This document shows, piece after piece, positions 19,249-27,230 of a DNA stretch of 64,000 nt. Made by a program: the position numbers and the translations under genes. Below the pieces are notes generated by a model. That model saw nothing but the letters and a program-made list of their open reading frames with translations, had not been told where the DNA came from and did no database searches. Source of the stretch: JADKCZ01 sp963786945 (GTDB lineage: Bacteria > Myxococcota > Myxococcia > Myxococcales > Anaeromyxobacteraceae). The stretch covers positions 868,001 through 932,000 of the forward strand of contig CAWBAO010000005.1 in the NCBI GenBank assembly GCA_963786945.1, written 5' to 3'. Within the stretch, counting starts at the first letter, position 1. Each line of letters opens with the position of its first letter.

Positions 19249-19752
19249 CTAGCCCTGGATCTCGGCGAGCGTCTTGCCGCGCCGCCGGGCGGTGTCCTCG
19301 GCGGTGCGGAGCCGCTTCAGGCCGGCCACGGTCGCCTTGAGGACGTTGTGCGGATTGCGCGAGCCCTGGCACTTGGTCAGGACGTTGCGGATCCCCGCCG
19401 CCTCGAGGACCGCCCGGACGGCGCCGCCGGCGATGACGCCGGTGCCCTCGCCGGCCGGCTTCAGCAGCACCGTGCCGGCGCCGAAGTGCCCGAGGACCTC
19501 GTGCGGGATGGTGGTGCCGAAGAGCGGGACCTTGAAGAGGTGCTTCTTGGCCTGGTCCCCGCCCTTGCGGATGGCCTCGGGGACCTCGTTGGCCTTGCCG
19601 AGGCCGACGCCGACGTGCCCCTGCCCGTCGCCCACGACGATGAGCGCCGAGAAGCTGAAGCGCCGGCCGCCCTTGACGACCTTGGCGACGCGGTTGATGT
19701 GGACGACGCGGTCGGTGAGATCCAGGTCGTTCGCGTTGATGGGAGCTGCCAT
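19249..19752 (-). CDS. rpsE: Ribosomal protein S5
   Basis: 30S body protein involved in decoding accuracy and mRNA unwinding. The 167-residue protein has the double-stranded RNA-binding-like N-terminal domain (V-V-K-G-G-R-R-F-S-F-S-A-L, G-H-V-G-V-G-L-G-K-A-N-E-V) and the second domain with A-G-I-R-N-V-L-T-K and N-P-H-N-V-L-K-A. Confidence 0.97.
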   Translation of the reverse strand: MAAPINANDLDLTDRVVHINRVAKVVKGGRRFSFSALIVVGDGQGHVGVGLGKANEVPEAIRKGGDQAKKHLFKVPLFGTTIPHEVLGHFGAGTVLLKPAGEGTGVIAGGAVRAVLEAAGIRNVLTKCQGSRNPHNVLKATVAGLKRLRTAEDTARRRGKTLAEIQG

Positions 19753-19779
19753 GGGTTCTGGTCCTTTGCTGGCGGGCGC

Positions 19780-20139
19780 CTAGAACAGCAGCCCGCCCTC
19801 GCGCGCGCCGGCGGCAATGGCCGCGACGCGGCCGTGGTAGTCGAAGCCGTTGCGGTCGAAGACCACCGCGGTGATCCCCTTCGCCAGGGCGGCCTTGGCC
19901 AGCGCCGTGCCGACCTTCTTGGCGGCGTCGGTCTTGGCGTCCTCGGAGACCTCGTCCTTGAGCCCCTTGGTGGTGCTGCCGACGCTGACCAGGGTGGTCC
20001 CGGCCACGTCGTCCACCAGCTGGGCGTACATGTGCTTGAGGCTCCGGTAGATCGTCAGGCGCGGGCGGGCCGCGGTGCCGGAGATCTTCCTGCGGATACG
20101 AGCCTTGCGCTTCTCGCGCGACGTCACCTTCTTTGCCAT
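19780..20139 (-). CDS. rplR: Ribosomal protein L18
   Basis: 5S rRNA-binding protein of the central protuberance, 119 residues. Typical motifs are R-K-A-R-I-R-R-K-I, R-L-T-I-Y-R-S-L-K-H-M-Y-A-Q-L-V-D-D and the C-terminal F-D-R-N-G-F-D-Y-H-G-R-V. Confidence 0.97.
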   Translation of the reverse strand: MAKKVTSREKRKARIRRKISGTAARPRLTIYRSLKHMYAQLVDDVAGTTLVSVGSTTKGLKDEVSEDAKTDAAKKVGTALAKAALAKGITAVVFDRNGFDYHGRVAAIAAGAREGGLLF

Positions 20140-20198
20140 GGTGCTCCTCCGTGCGGCGGCGACGGCTCAGCCGCCGCATGAGCGTGGGGAGGCGGGGC

Positions 20199-20741
20199 TT
20201 ACGCCGCGCCGGTCTTGCCTTCCTTGCGACGGATGGTCTCTTCCGCGTACTTGATGCCCTTGCCCTTGTACGGCTCGGGAGGGCGGAGGGCGCGGATCTT
20301 GGCGGCCGTGAGGCCGAGCAGGTGCTTGTCGACGCCCTTGATGACGACCCGGGTCTGCTTGGCGTCCACCTCGGCGGTCACTCCCTCGGGGAGCTTGAAG
20401 ACCACCGGGTGGGAGAAGCCCAGGGTGAAGTTGATCTCCTTCCCCTTGCCCTCCGCCTTGAAGCCGACGCCGCTGATCTCCAGGGTGCGCTCGTAGCCCT
20501 TGGTGACGCCGTCGATGGCGTTGCGCATCATGGTGCGCGTCAGGCCGTGCAGCCCCTTGGCGAGGCGGCTGTCGTCCGGGCGCGTCACCGTCAGCTCGCC
20601 CTTGGCGACCTCCACCTTGACGACCGGGTTGAAGGCCAGGGACATCTTCCCCTTGGGCCCCTCGAACTTGACGGTCGTGCCGGTGACCGCGACCTTGACC
20701 TTCTCTGGAATCTTGACCGGAAGCTTGCCGATGCGGGACAT
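20199..20741 (-). CDS. rplF: Ribosomal protein L6
   Basis: 50S protein near the GTPase-associated centre, 180 residues. It starts M-S-R-I-G-K-L-P-V-K-I-P. The second domain shows L-R-P-P-E-P-Y-K-G-K-G-I-K-Y-A-E-E, the family C-terminal signature. Confidence 0.97.
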   Translation of the reverse strand: MSRIGKLPVKIPEKVKVAVTGTTVKFEGPKGKMSLAFNPVVKVEVAKGELTVTRPDDSRLAKGLHGLTRTMMRNAIDGVTKGYERTLEISGVGFKAEGKGKEINFTLGFSHPVVFKLPEGVTAEVDAKQTRVVIKGVDKHLLGLTAAKIRALRPPEPYKGKGIKYAEETIRRKEGKTGAA

Positions 20742-20751
20742 GTCGGCTCCC

Positions 20752-21150
20752 TTACCAAACCGTGCAGATCAGCTCGCCGCCGACCTTCTGCTTGCGGGCC
20801 TCGCGGTCGACCATCAGTCCCTTGCTGGTGGACAGGATGGCGACGCCGAGGCCGTTGAGGACGCGCGGGATGTCTTCGGTGGCCACGTAGCGACGCAGGC
20901 CGGGCTTGCTGACCCGCTTGATGTCGCTGATGGCCGGCTCGCGGTCCGGGCCGTACTTCAGGATGATGGTGATGGTGCCCTGGACGCCATCCTCGTGCTT
21001 GAGGAAGTCCTGGATGAAGCCCTCGCTCTTGAGGACCTCCGCCAGGCGAAGCTTCAGGCCCGAGGCCGGGACCAGCACCTTCTCATGACGTGCCGACGAG
21101 GCGTTGCGGATGCGCGTCAGCATGTCGCCAATGGGATCGGTAAAGCTCAT
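20752..21150 (-). CDS. rpsH: Ribosomal protein S8
   Basis: 16S rRNA-binding assembly protein of 132 residues. The start D-P-I-G-D-M-L-T-R-I-R-N-A and the C-terminal G-V-A-I-L-S-T-S-K-G-L-M are diagnostic. In other bacteria S8 represses the spc operon; no such site was identified here. Confidence 0.97.
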   Translation of the reverse strand: MSFTDPIGDMLTRIRNASSARHEKVLVPASGLKLRLAEVLKSEGFIQDFLKHEDGVQGTITIILKYGPDREPAISDIKRVSKPGLRRYVATEDIPRVLNGLGVAILSTSKGLMVDREARKQKVGGELICTVW

Positions 21151-21162
21151 CGACGGTCTCCC

Positions 21163-21348
21163 TTACCAGCTCGACTTGATGACGCCGGTGATCTCGCCCT
21201 GCAGCGCACGCTTGCGGAAGCAGAGCCGGCACATCTGGAACTTGCGGAGGTAGGCGCGGGGCCGACCGCAGAGCGGGCAGCGGTTGTACTGGCGCACCTT
21301 GAACTTCAGCTTGCGCTTGGCCTGCGCCATCTTGGAAAGCTTGGCCAT
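21163..21348 (-). CDS. rpsN: Ribosomal protein S14, zinc-binding short form
   Basis: A 61-residue type Z S14. The zinc ribbon is C-P-L-C followed by C-R-L-C, with the usual G-R-P-R-A-Y-L-R-K-F in between. The short form is the zinc-dependent paralog, whereas the roughly 100-residue form in many Proteobacteria lacks the cysteines. Confidence 0.97.
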   Translation of the reverse strand: MAKLSKMAQAKRKLKFKVRQYNRCPLCGRPRAYLRKFQMCRLCFRKRALQGEITGVIKSSW

Positions 21349-21371
21349 GGTGGTCTCCTGGTCCCCTGGGC

Positions 21372-21914
21372 TTAGGTGCGGAACGGCATGCCGAGGAAGC
21401 GGAGCAGGGTGCGCCCCCCCTCGTCGTCACGGGCCGTCGTCACCACGGTGATGTTCAGCCCCTTGATCTTCTCGACCTGGTCGTAGTTGATCTCGGGGAA
21501 GATGATCTGCTCGCGGATGCCGAGCGTGTAGTTGCCCTTGCCGTCGAAGGCCTTGGGCGACACGCCCTTGAAGTCACGGACGCGGGGCAGCGCGATCGAG
21601 ACCAGCCGGTCGAAGAACTCGTACATCCGGTCGCCGCGCAGGGTGACCATGGCGCCGATGCTCTGGCCCTGGCGCAGCTTGAAGTTGGCGATCGACTTCC
21701 GCGCCTTGGTCACCACCGGCTTCTGGCCGGTGATGGCGGCCAGCTGGGCCACCGAGGCGTCGATGATCTTGCCGTTGTTGATGGCCTCGCCCAGGCCCAT
21801 GTTCACCACGATCTTCTCGAGGCGAGGGGCCTGCATGGGGTTGCTGTACCCGAACTCCTTCATGAGGGCGGGGCGGATCTCCTTCTCGAACCGCTCCTTC
21901 AAGCGTGCTGCCAT
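21372..21914 (-). CDS. rplE: Ribosomal protein L5
   Basis: 5S rRNA-binding protein of the central protuberance, 180 residues. It carries P-R-L-E-K-I-V-V-N-M-G-L-G-E, the G-Q-K-P-V-V-T-K-A-R-K-S-I-A-N-F-K-L-R motif and the C-terminal L-R-F-L-G-M-P-F. Confidence 0.97.
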   Translation of the reverse strand: MAARLKERFEKEIRPALMKEFGYSNPMQAPRLEKIVVNMGLGEAINNGKIIDASVAQLAAITGQKPVVTKARKSIANFKLRQGQSIGAMVTLRGDRMYEFFDRLVSIALPRVRDFKGVSPKAFDGKGNYTLGIREQIIFPEINYDQVEKIKGLNITVVTTARDDEGGRTLLRFLGMPFRT

Positions 21915-21976
21915 GGTCGTCTCTCCTGGGCCTTCGGCCGGCGCCTGCGGACGTGCCGGGCGATGCGTTGGACTGC

Positions 21977-22291
21977 CTACGTGGCCGCCTGCCGCTTGGC
22001 GAGGCGGGCCTTCTCCTTGGCGCCGAGCTGGCGGGCCACCTTCTCGAGGCGGACCGCCTTGTCCCCGGCCACCACCATCACGTTCGAGATGGCGACGGTG
22101 CCCGGCTGCTCGACGATGCCACCCTCCGGGTTGGCCTGGCTGCGGCCCTTGCGGACGTGGCGCTTCACCGTCATGAGCTTCTCGATCCGGACGCGGCCCT
22201 CGGCGCGGAGGACCTCCAGCACCTTCCCGGTCTTCCCCTTCTCCTTGCCGGCGATCACCTTGACGGTGTCGCCCTTGCGGATGACGGGCAT
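21977..22291 (-). CDS. rplX: Ribosomal protein L24
   Basis: Early 50S assembly initiator, 104 residues. The KOW motif region reads I-R-K-G-D-T-V-K-V-I-A-G-K-E-K-G-K-T-G-K-V, followed by the E-G-G-I-V-E-Q-P loop. It starts at ATG 22291, 2 bases after the rplN stop. Confidence 0.97.
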   Translation of the reverse strand: MPVIRKGDTVKVIAGKEKGKTGKVLEVLRAEGRVRIEKLMTVKRHVRKGRSQANPEGGIVEQPGTVAISNVMVVAGDKAVRLEKVARQLGAKEKARLAKRQAAT

Positions 22292-22293
22292 GG

Positions 22294-22662
22294 CTACAGG
22301 ACCTCCGGCGCGAGGCTGATGATCTTCATGAACTTGCGGGCGCGCAGCTCGCGGGCCACCGGCCCGAAGATGCGGGTTCCGACCGGCTCGAGGTCCTTGT
22401 TGATGAGGACCGCGCTGTTGCCGTCGAAGCGGATGTAGCTGCCGTCCGGGCGCTTCACCTCGCGGGCGGTGCGGACGATGACGGCGCGAGCCACCTCGCC
22501 CTTCTTCACCTTGGCCTGCGGGATGGCCTCGCGGACCGACACCACGATGACGTCGCCGAGCGAAGCGTAGCGACGCTTCGACCCGCCGAGCACCTTGATG
22601 CACATCACCTTCTTGGCGCCGGAGTTGTCGGCCACGTCGAGGATCGTCTGCATCTGGATCAC
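22294..22662 (-). CDS. rplN: Ribosomal protein L14
   Basis: 50S interface protein, 122 residues. It starts at GTG 22662 (M-I-Q-M-Q-T), which gives the exact family N-terminus; an in-frame extension upstream overlaps rpsQ and has no homology. V-A-D-N-S-G-A-K and G-T-R-I-F-G-P-V-A-R-E-L-R are canonical. Confidence 0.97.
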   Translation of the reverse strand: MIQMQTILDVADNSGAKKVMCIKVLGGSKRRYASLGDVIVVSVREAIPQAKVKKGEVARAVIVRTAREVKRPDGSYIRFDGNSAVLINKDLEPVGTRIFGPVARELRARKFMKIISLAPEVL

Positions 22663-22664
22663 GG

Positions 22665-22934
22665 CTACACCTCCGTCGCCTTCTCGATGATCTCGACGAC
22701 CCGCCAGTGCTTGTCCTTGGACATCGGGCGGGTCTCGACCATCCGGACCTTGTCGCCCGGGCGGCACTCCTGGTTCTCGTCGTGCGCCTTGAACTTCCTG
22801 GCCTGGGTGACGATCTTCCCGTACTTCCGGTCCGGCACGCGACGCTCCACCTTGACGACCACCGTCTTGGTCATCTTGTTGGAGAGCACCACGCCGACCC
22901 GGGACTTCCGGTTTCCGCGCTCCATGTCCGTCAC
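22665..22934 (-). CDS. rpsQ: Ribosomal protein S17
   Basis: 16S rRNA-binding OB-fold protein, 89 residues from GTG 22934, or 86 from ATG 22925. It shows G-V-V-L-S-N-K-M-T-K-T-V-V-V, H-D-E-N and C-R-P-G-D-K-V-R-M-V-E-T-R-P. Its start overlaps the rpmC stop by 4 bases. Confidence 0.97.
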   Translation of the reverse strand: MTDMERGNRKSRVGVVLSNKMTKTVVVKVERRVPDRKYGKIVTQARKFKAHDENQECRPGDKVRMVETRPMSKDKHWRVVEIIEKATEV

Positions 22935-23149
22935 TCCTTCGCCTTCCCGGCCTTGGCCGGGAGGTCCTTGGCACGCGCCACCGTGAGGCAGCGAGCCACC
23001 TCGCGGCGGGTCTTCAGCAGCTCGGCCGTCGAGTCGAGCACGCCCGTCGACGCCTTGTTCTTGAGCTCGAAGAGCTTCTTCTTGAGCTCGGCCGCGCGAG
23101 CGACCAGCTCCTGCTTCGAGAGCGACTCCAGTTCCTTCACCGTTCCCAT
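22931..23149 (-). CDS. rpmC: Ribosomal protein L29
   Basis: Exit-tunnel protein and part of the docking site for trigger factor and SRP. The 72-residue helical hairpin contains L-F-E-L-K-N-K and R-R-E-V-A-R-C-L-T-V. It lies between rplP and rpsQ as usual. Confidence 0.96.
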   Translation of the reverse strand: MGTVKELESLSKQELVARAAELKKKLFELKNKASTGVLDSTAELLKTRREVARCLTVARAKDLPAKAGKAKE

Positions 23150-23162
23150 GACGTCCCCTCTC

Positions 23163-23579
23163 CTAGAGCGTCGCGCCGCGCTTGACGAGCTTGGTCGACA
23201 CCGGGAGCTTGTGGGCGGCCAGGCCGAAGGCCTTCTTGGCCGTGGCGTCGTCGCAGCCTTCCATCTCGTAGAGCATGCGGCCCGGCTTCACCACGGCCAC
23301 GTAGTACTCCACGTTGCCCTTGCCGGTGCCCATGCGGGTCTCGGCCGCCTTCTTGGTGATGGGCTTGTCCGGGAAGACCCGGATCCAGAGCTTGCCGCCG
23401 CGCTTCACGTAGCGGGTGATGGCGACGCGCGCCGCCTCGATCTGGCGAGCGGTCAGGTAGCCGCACTCGGTGGCCTGCAGGCCGTACTCGCCCTGGGCGA
23501 GGTCCGAGCCGCGGTAGGCCTTGCCCCGCATGCGACCCTTCATCATCTTGCGGTACTTGGTACGAGCAGGCTGAAGCAT
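23163..23579 (-). CDS. rplP: Ribosomal protein L16
   Basis: 50S protein near the A-site tRNA elbow, 138 residues. Signatures include M-L-Q-P-A-R-T-K-Y-R-K, G-L-Q-A-T-E, R-I-F-P-D-K-P-I-T-K-K-A-A-E-T-R-M-G-T-G-K-G and the C-terminal H-K-L-P-V. Confidence 0.97.
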   Translation of the reverse strand: MLQPARTKYRKMMKGRMRGKAYRGSDLAQGEYGLQATECGYLTARQIEAARVAITRYVKRGGKLWIRVFPDKPITKKAAETRMGTGKGNVEYYVAVVKPGRMLYEMEGCDDATAKKAFGLAAHKLPVSTKLVKRGATL

Positions 23580-23600
23580 GTCCCTCTCCTGTCCTTCGCC

Positions 23601-24275
23601 TTAGGCGCGGTCGGTGCGGCTGGAGCGGGGAGCGCGGGTGGCGGCCGACTGCGGCAGCACCTCGCCCTTCATGATCCAGACCTTGCAGCCGATCTTGCCG
23701 TAGGTGGTCTTCGCCTCGGCGAAGCCGTAGTCGATGTCGGCGCGGAGCGTGTGCAGCGGCACGCGCCCCTCGCGGTACCACTCGTAGCGCGCGATCTCGG
23801 CCCCGCCGAGCCGGCCCGAGCACGCCACCCGGATGCCCTTGGCCCCGAACTTGAGGGCGGTCTGGACCGCCTTCTTCATCGCGCGGCGGAAGGCGATGCG
23901 GCGCTCCAGCTGGGTGCAGATGTTCTCCGCCACCAGCTGGGCGTCGGTCTCGGCCTTCCGGACCTCGACGACGTTCAGGTAGACCTCGTTCTGGGTCAGG
24001 GCCTGGATGTCCTTCTTGATGGTCTCGATCCCCGCGCCGCGCTTGCCGATGACGATGCCCGGCCGCGCGGTGTGGACGTTGATCTTGACCTTGTTGGCGG
24101 CCCGCTCGATCTCGACGCGGGAGACGCCGGCGGCGCCGAGCTTCTCCTTCACGAACTCACGGAGATGGATGTCCTCGTGCAGCCACTTGGCGTAGTTCCG
24201 CTCCTCGTACCACTTGGAGTCCCAGGACCGGATGACCCCGAGGCGGAACCCAATCGGATGGACTTTCTGACCCAC
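23601..24275 (-). CDS. rpsC: Ribosomal protein S3
   Basis: 30S head protein at the mRNA entry site, with helicase activity together with S4 and S5. The 224-residue protein has M-G-Q-K-V-H-P-I-G-F-R-L-G, the KH domain loop I-G-K-R-G-A-G-I, and the second-domain G-R-L-G-G-A-E-I-A-R and D-Y-G-F-A-E-A-K-T-T-Y-G-K-I-G-C. Confidence 0.97.
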   Translation of the reverse strand: MGQKVHPIGFRLGVIRSWDSKWYEERNYAKWLHEDIHLREFVKEKLGAAGVSRVEIERAANKVKINVHTARPGIVIGKRGAGIETIKKDIQALTQNEVYLNVVEVRKAETDAQLVAENICTQLERRIAFRRAMKKAVQTALKFGAKGIRVACSGRLGGAEIARYEWYREGRVPLHTLRADIDYGFAEAKTTYGKIGCKVWIMKGEVLPQSAATRAPRSSRTDRA

Positions 24276-24292
24276 GTTCGTCTCCTTGGCCG

Positions 24293-24727
24293 CTAGCGGC
24301 CAGCGGTCCCGAGCTCCACGTACACGTGGCTCGTCTTCTTCTCGACCCGGTAGGCGCGCCCCATGGCGCGCGGCATGAAGCGCCGCATCTTCGGCCCCTG
24401 GTCGACGGTGAGCGTCTTGACGACGAGCGCGTCGACGTCGACCCGCCCGCCCTTCCCCTCGGCGTTGGCGACCGCCGAGCGCAGCAGCTTGGCCAGCGGC
24501 TTGGCGGCGGCCTGCGGCCGGTACTTCAGCTCCGCCAGCGCGCTGCCCACCGGCAGCCCGCGGATGGTGTCGGCCACCAGCCGCACCTTGCGCGGGGCCA
24601 GCCGCAGGAAGCGCAGGCTGGCGTGCGGCCCCGCCGCCGGCGGCGCGGGGCGGTTCTTGCGGGAGCGGGGCAGCGGCGGGGCGCGCCGCTCACGCTTCAC
24701 GGTCTTCTTGGTCTCGGTCTCGGCCAT
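24293..24727 (-). CDS. rplV: Ribosomal protein L22 with N-terminal extension
   Basis: Its beta hairpin lines the exit tunnel where macrolides bind. The 144-residue protein is longer than the usual ~110 because of about 35 basic, Pro-rich residues before the core. The core shows R-L-A-P-R-K-V-R-L-V-A-D-T-I-R-G, A-N-A-E-G-K and the C-terminal R-F-M-P-R-A-M-G-R-A. Confidence 0.97.
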   Translation of the reverse strand: MAETETKKTVKRERRAPPLPRSRKNRPAPPAAGPHASLRFLRLAPRKVRLVADTIRGLPVGSALAELKYRPQAAAKPLAKLLRSAVANAEGKGGRVDVDALVVKTLTVDQGPKMRRFMPRAMGRAYRVEKKTSHVYVELGTAGR

Positions 24728-24739
24728 GTCCGTTCCTCG

Positions 24740-25039
24740 CTACTTCTTGGGCGGCGGCGCCGTGGTCGCCGCGACCTTCTTCTCCGCCGAGTGGCCGACG
24801 AAGGTGCGGGTGGGGGCGAACTCGCCGAGCTTGTGCCCGACCATGTTCTCGGTCACGAAGACGGGCACGAACTTCTTGCCGTTGTGCACGGCGAAGGTGT
24901 GGCCCACGAAGTCGGGCAGGATGGTGCTCCGCCGCGACCAGGTCTTGATGACCGACTTCTTGTTGCCCTTGTTCGCGTCCTCGACCTTCTTGGTGAGGTG
25001 CTTGTCGGCGAACGGGCCCTTCTTGATTGAACGCGCCAT
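24740..25039 (-). CDS. rpsS: Ribosomal protein S19
   Basis: 30S head protein forming a bridge with L5 and contacting A-site tRNA. The 99-residue protein has M-A-R-S-I-K-K-G-P-F, W-S-R-R-S-T-I-L-P-D-F-V-G-H-T and V-G-H-K-L-G-E-F-A-P-T-R-T-F. Confidence 0.97.
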   Translation of the reverse strand: MARSIKKGPFADKHLTKKVEDANKGNKKSVIKTWSRRSTILPDFVGHTFAVHNGKKFVPVFVTENMVGHKLGEFAPTRTFVGHSAEKKVAATTAPPPKK

Positions 25040-25063
25040 TTTTCCCTGGTCCCTTCTCGCTGG

Positions 25064-25912
25064 CTACTGCGGCGTGTTGCGAACGCCGGGCTTGCGCCGC
25101 GAGACGATGAACTTGTCGGTGCGCCGGTTGTTGCGGGTCTTGAGGCCCTTGGTCTTCTGGCCCCAGGGCGAGACCGGGTGCGGGTTGCCCTGCCCGGACT
25201 TGCCCTCGCCGCCGCCGTGCGGGTGATCGACCGGGTTCATGGCGAGGCCGCGGACGGTCGGGCGGATGCCCTTCCAGCGGCTCTTGCCCGCCTTGCCGAC
25301 CCGGACGCTGGAGCTCTCGATGTTGGAGAGCTGGCCCACGGTGGCCTTGCAGTCCAGCTGCACCTGGCGGACCTCGCCGGAGGGCATGCGGATCTGGGCG
25401 TAGTCGCCCTCCTTGGCCATCAGCTGGCCGAAGGACCCGGCGGAGCGGATCATCTTGGCGCCGGAGCCGGGCTGGCTCTCGACGTTGTGGATGACGGTGC
25501 CGAGCGGGATGCCCTTGACCGGCAGGGCGTTGCCGGGGCGGATGTCGACGGCCTCGCCCGACATGAGCACGTCGCCCACCGACACGCCGATGGGCGCGAG
25601 GATGTAGCGCTTCTCGCCGTCCTGGTAGTGGAGCAGCGCCAGCCGGGCGGTCCGGTTGGGATCGTACTCGATGGAGGCGACCTTGGCCGGCACGCCGTCC
25701 TTGTCCCGCCGCCAGTCGATCAGCCGGTAGCGGCGCTTGTGGCCGCCCCCGATGTGCCGGGTGGTGATGTGGCCGTGGTTGTTGCGGCCGCCCGTCCGCT
25801 TGACGGTCTTGGTCAGCTTCTTCTCCGGCTTCGCCTTGGTGATCTCGGCGAAGTCGGCCACCGTCATGTGGCGCCGCGCGGCGCTGGTCGGCTTGTAGCT
25901 CTTGAGGCCCAT
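25064..25912 (-). CDS. rplB: Ribosomal protein L2
   Basis: Core 50S protein needed for subunit association and peptidyl-transfer centre structure. The 282-residue protein includes G-R-N-N-H-G-H-I-T-T-R-H, and the catalytic-region M-N-P-V-D-H-P-H-G-G-G-E-G-K with the conserved His of the HPHGGG motif. The C-terminus K-T-R-N-N-R-R-T-D-K-F-I is standard. Confidence 0.98.
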   Translation of the reverse strand: MGLKSYKPTSAARRHMTVADFAEITKAKPEKKLTKTVKRTGGRNNHGHITTRHIGGGHKRRYRLIDWRRDKDGVPAKVASIEYDPNRTARLALLHYQDGEKRYILAPIGVSVGDVLMSGEAVDIRPGNALPVKGIPLGTVIHNVESQPGSGAKMIRSAGSFGQLMAKEGDYAQIRMPSGEVRQVQLDCKATVGQLSNIESSSVRVGKAGKSRWKGIRPTVRGLAMNPVDHPHGGGEGKSGQGNPHPVSPWGQKTKGLKTRNNRRTDKFIVSRRKPGVRNTPQ

Positions 25913-25924
25913 GATCTCTCCCGG

Positions 25925-26224
25925 TTAGGCCGAGGTCCCCTCGAAGAGGGCGATGGTCTCGCCCTCCTTGAGGGTCACGAAGGCCTTCTTCCAATTGGGC
26001 CGCTGGCCGGCGTTCCGGCCCACCCGCTTGTTCTTGCCCCGCGCGATGGCGGTGCGAACCGCGAGCACGTGGACGTTGAACAGCTTCTCGACGGCCTGCT
26101 TCACCTGGATCTTGGTGGCGTCGCGGTGCACCTCGAAGGCGAAGGAGCGGCTCGCCTCGCGGTTGCGCTCGGCCTTCTCGGTGATGAGCGGGCGCTTCAC
26201 GACTTCCTCGAGCGTGATGATCAT
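25925..26224 (-). CDS. rplW: Ribosomal protein L23
   Basis: Exit-tunnel protein and main docking point for trigger factor. The 99-residue protein shows V-V-K-R-P-L-I-T-E-K-A, F-A-F-E-V-H-R-D-A-T-K and G-Q-R-P-N-W-K-K-A-F-V-T-L. Its ATG overlaps the end of rplD by 4 bases. Confidence 0.97.
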   Translation of the reverse strand: MIITLEEVVKRPLITEKAERNREASRSFAFEVHRDATKIQVKQAVEKLFNVHVLAVRTAIARGKNKRVGRNAGQRPNWKKAFVTLKEGETIALFEGTSA

Positions 26225-26841
26225 GACAGGGACTCCTCGAGCTTCCGGGCGGTGGCCGCCGTGAGGACGAGCGTGTCGTGCCTGAGGATGTCGTAGACGT
26301 TGAGCCCCTCGACGGCCAGGAAGTCCGCGCCGGCCAGGTTCCGCACCGACCGGGCCAGGGCCACGTTCCGGCCGTCGTCCACCACCAGCGCCTTCTTCAC
26401 GCCGAGCTTGGCCAGCACCTTGGCCGCCGCCGCCGTCTTGGGAGCGGTCGGCTCCCACTTCTCGACGATCAGCAGCTTCTTGTCGTTGCCGCGCAGGGCC
26501 AGGGCCGAGCGGAGGGCCGCCTTGCGGACCTTCTTGGGCACGTCGTAGGCGTAGTCCCGGGGCTTCGGCCCCATGGCCTTGCCGCCGCCGACCCAGTGCG
26601 AGGCGCGGGTCGAGCCCTGGCGGGCGCGGCCGGTCCCCTTCTGCTTCCAGGGCTTGCGGCCGCCGCCGGACACGAGGGAGCGGTTCTTGACCGCGTGGGT
26701 GCCGGAGCGGTCCGAGGCCAGCTTGGCCTTGACCACTTCGTAGAAGAGATGCTCGTTCACCTCGCCGGCGAAGACGGCGTCGGCGAGCTCCAGCTCACCC
26801 ACCTTCTTCTTCTCGAGGTCGTAGATGTCGAACTTGGCCAT
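26221..26841 (-). CDS. rplD: Ribosomal protein L4
   Basis: Exit-tunnel protein, 206 residues. The extended loop reads R-K-P-W-K-Q-K-G-T-G-R-A-R-Q-G-S-T-R, and the C-terminal domain has N-V-Y-D-I-L-R-H-D-T-L-V-L-T. In some bacteria L4 represses its own operon. It begins only 11 bases after the rpsJ stop, in the place where rplC would normally intervene; the spacer holds GAGGG as its own Shine-Dalgarno. Confidence 0.97.
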   Translation of the reverse strand: MAKFDIYDLEKKKVGELELADAVFAGEVNEHLFYEVVKAKLASDRSGTHAVKNRSLVSGGGRKPWKQKGTGRARQGSTRASHWVGGGKAMGPKPRDYAYDVPKKVRKAALRSALALRGNDKKLLIVEKWEPTAPKTAAAAKVLAKLGVKKALVVDDGRNVALARSVRNLAGADFLAVEGLNVYDILRHDTLVLTAATARKLEESLS

Positions 26842-26852
26842 GGTGCCCTCGG

Positions 26853-27158
26853 CTACTTGATCTCGACGTCCACGCCGGCCGACAGGTCGAGCTTCATGAG
26901 CGCGTCGAGGGTCTGGGCCGTCGGCTCGAGGATGTCGAGGAGCCGCTTGTGGGTCCGGATCTCGAACTGCTCCCGCGACTTCTTGTCGACGTGCGGGCTG
27001 CGCAGGACGGTGAACTTGTTGATCCGCGTGGGCAGCGGGATCGGGCCGGCCACCTTCGCGCCGGTCCGCCGGGCGGTCTCCACGATCTCGCTGGCCGACT
27101 GGTCGAGCAGCTTGTAGTCGTAGGCCTTGAGCCGGATCCTGATCTTCTGCGTCGCCAT
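26853..27158 (-). CDS. rpsJ: Ribosomal protein S10 (NusE)
   Basis: 30S head protein that also serves as NusE in transcription antitermination. The 101-residue protein has Q-K-I-R-I-R-L-K-A-Y-D, P-L-P-T-R-I-N-K-F-T-V-L-R-S-P-H-V-D-K-K-S-R-E-Q-F and G-V-D-V-E-I-K at the end. It follows tuf after a 93-base structured spacer. Confidence 0.98.
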   Translation of the reverse strand: MATQKIRIRLKAYDYKLLDQSASEIVETARRTGAKVAGPIPLPTRINKFTVLRSPHVDKKSREQFEIRTHKRLLDILEPTAQTLDALMKLDLSAGVDVEIK

Positions 27159-27191
27159 CGAAAAGCCTTCTCTCTCTGCTCGGCGCTGCGC

Positions 27192-27230
27192 GGTGAGGTC
27201 GGGCTCGCCACTCCCAGCGAGCCCCTCACC
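27192..27230 (-). promoter_or_regulatory. Large hairpin between tuf and rpsJ
   Basis: A perfect 8-bp inner stem (27201-27208 with 27217-27224, 8-nt loop) is extended by a 6-bp outer stem (27192-27197 with 27225-27230) across a 3-base bulge. No T tract follows. It lies in the presumed 5' leader of the S10 genes and could be a regulatory leader or processing site. Confidence 0.45.
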
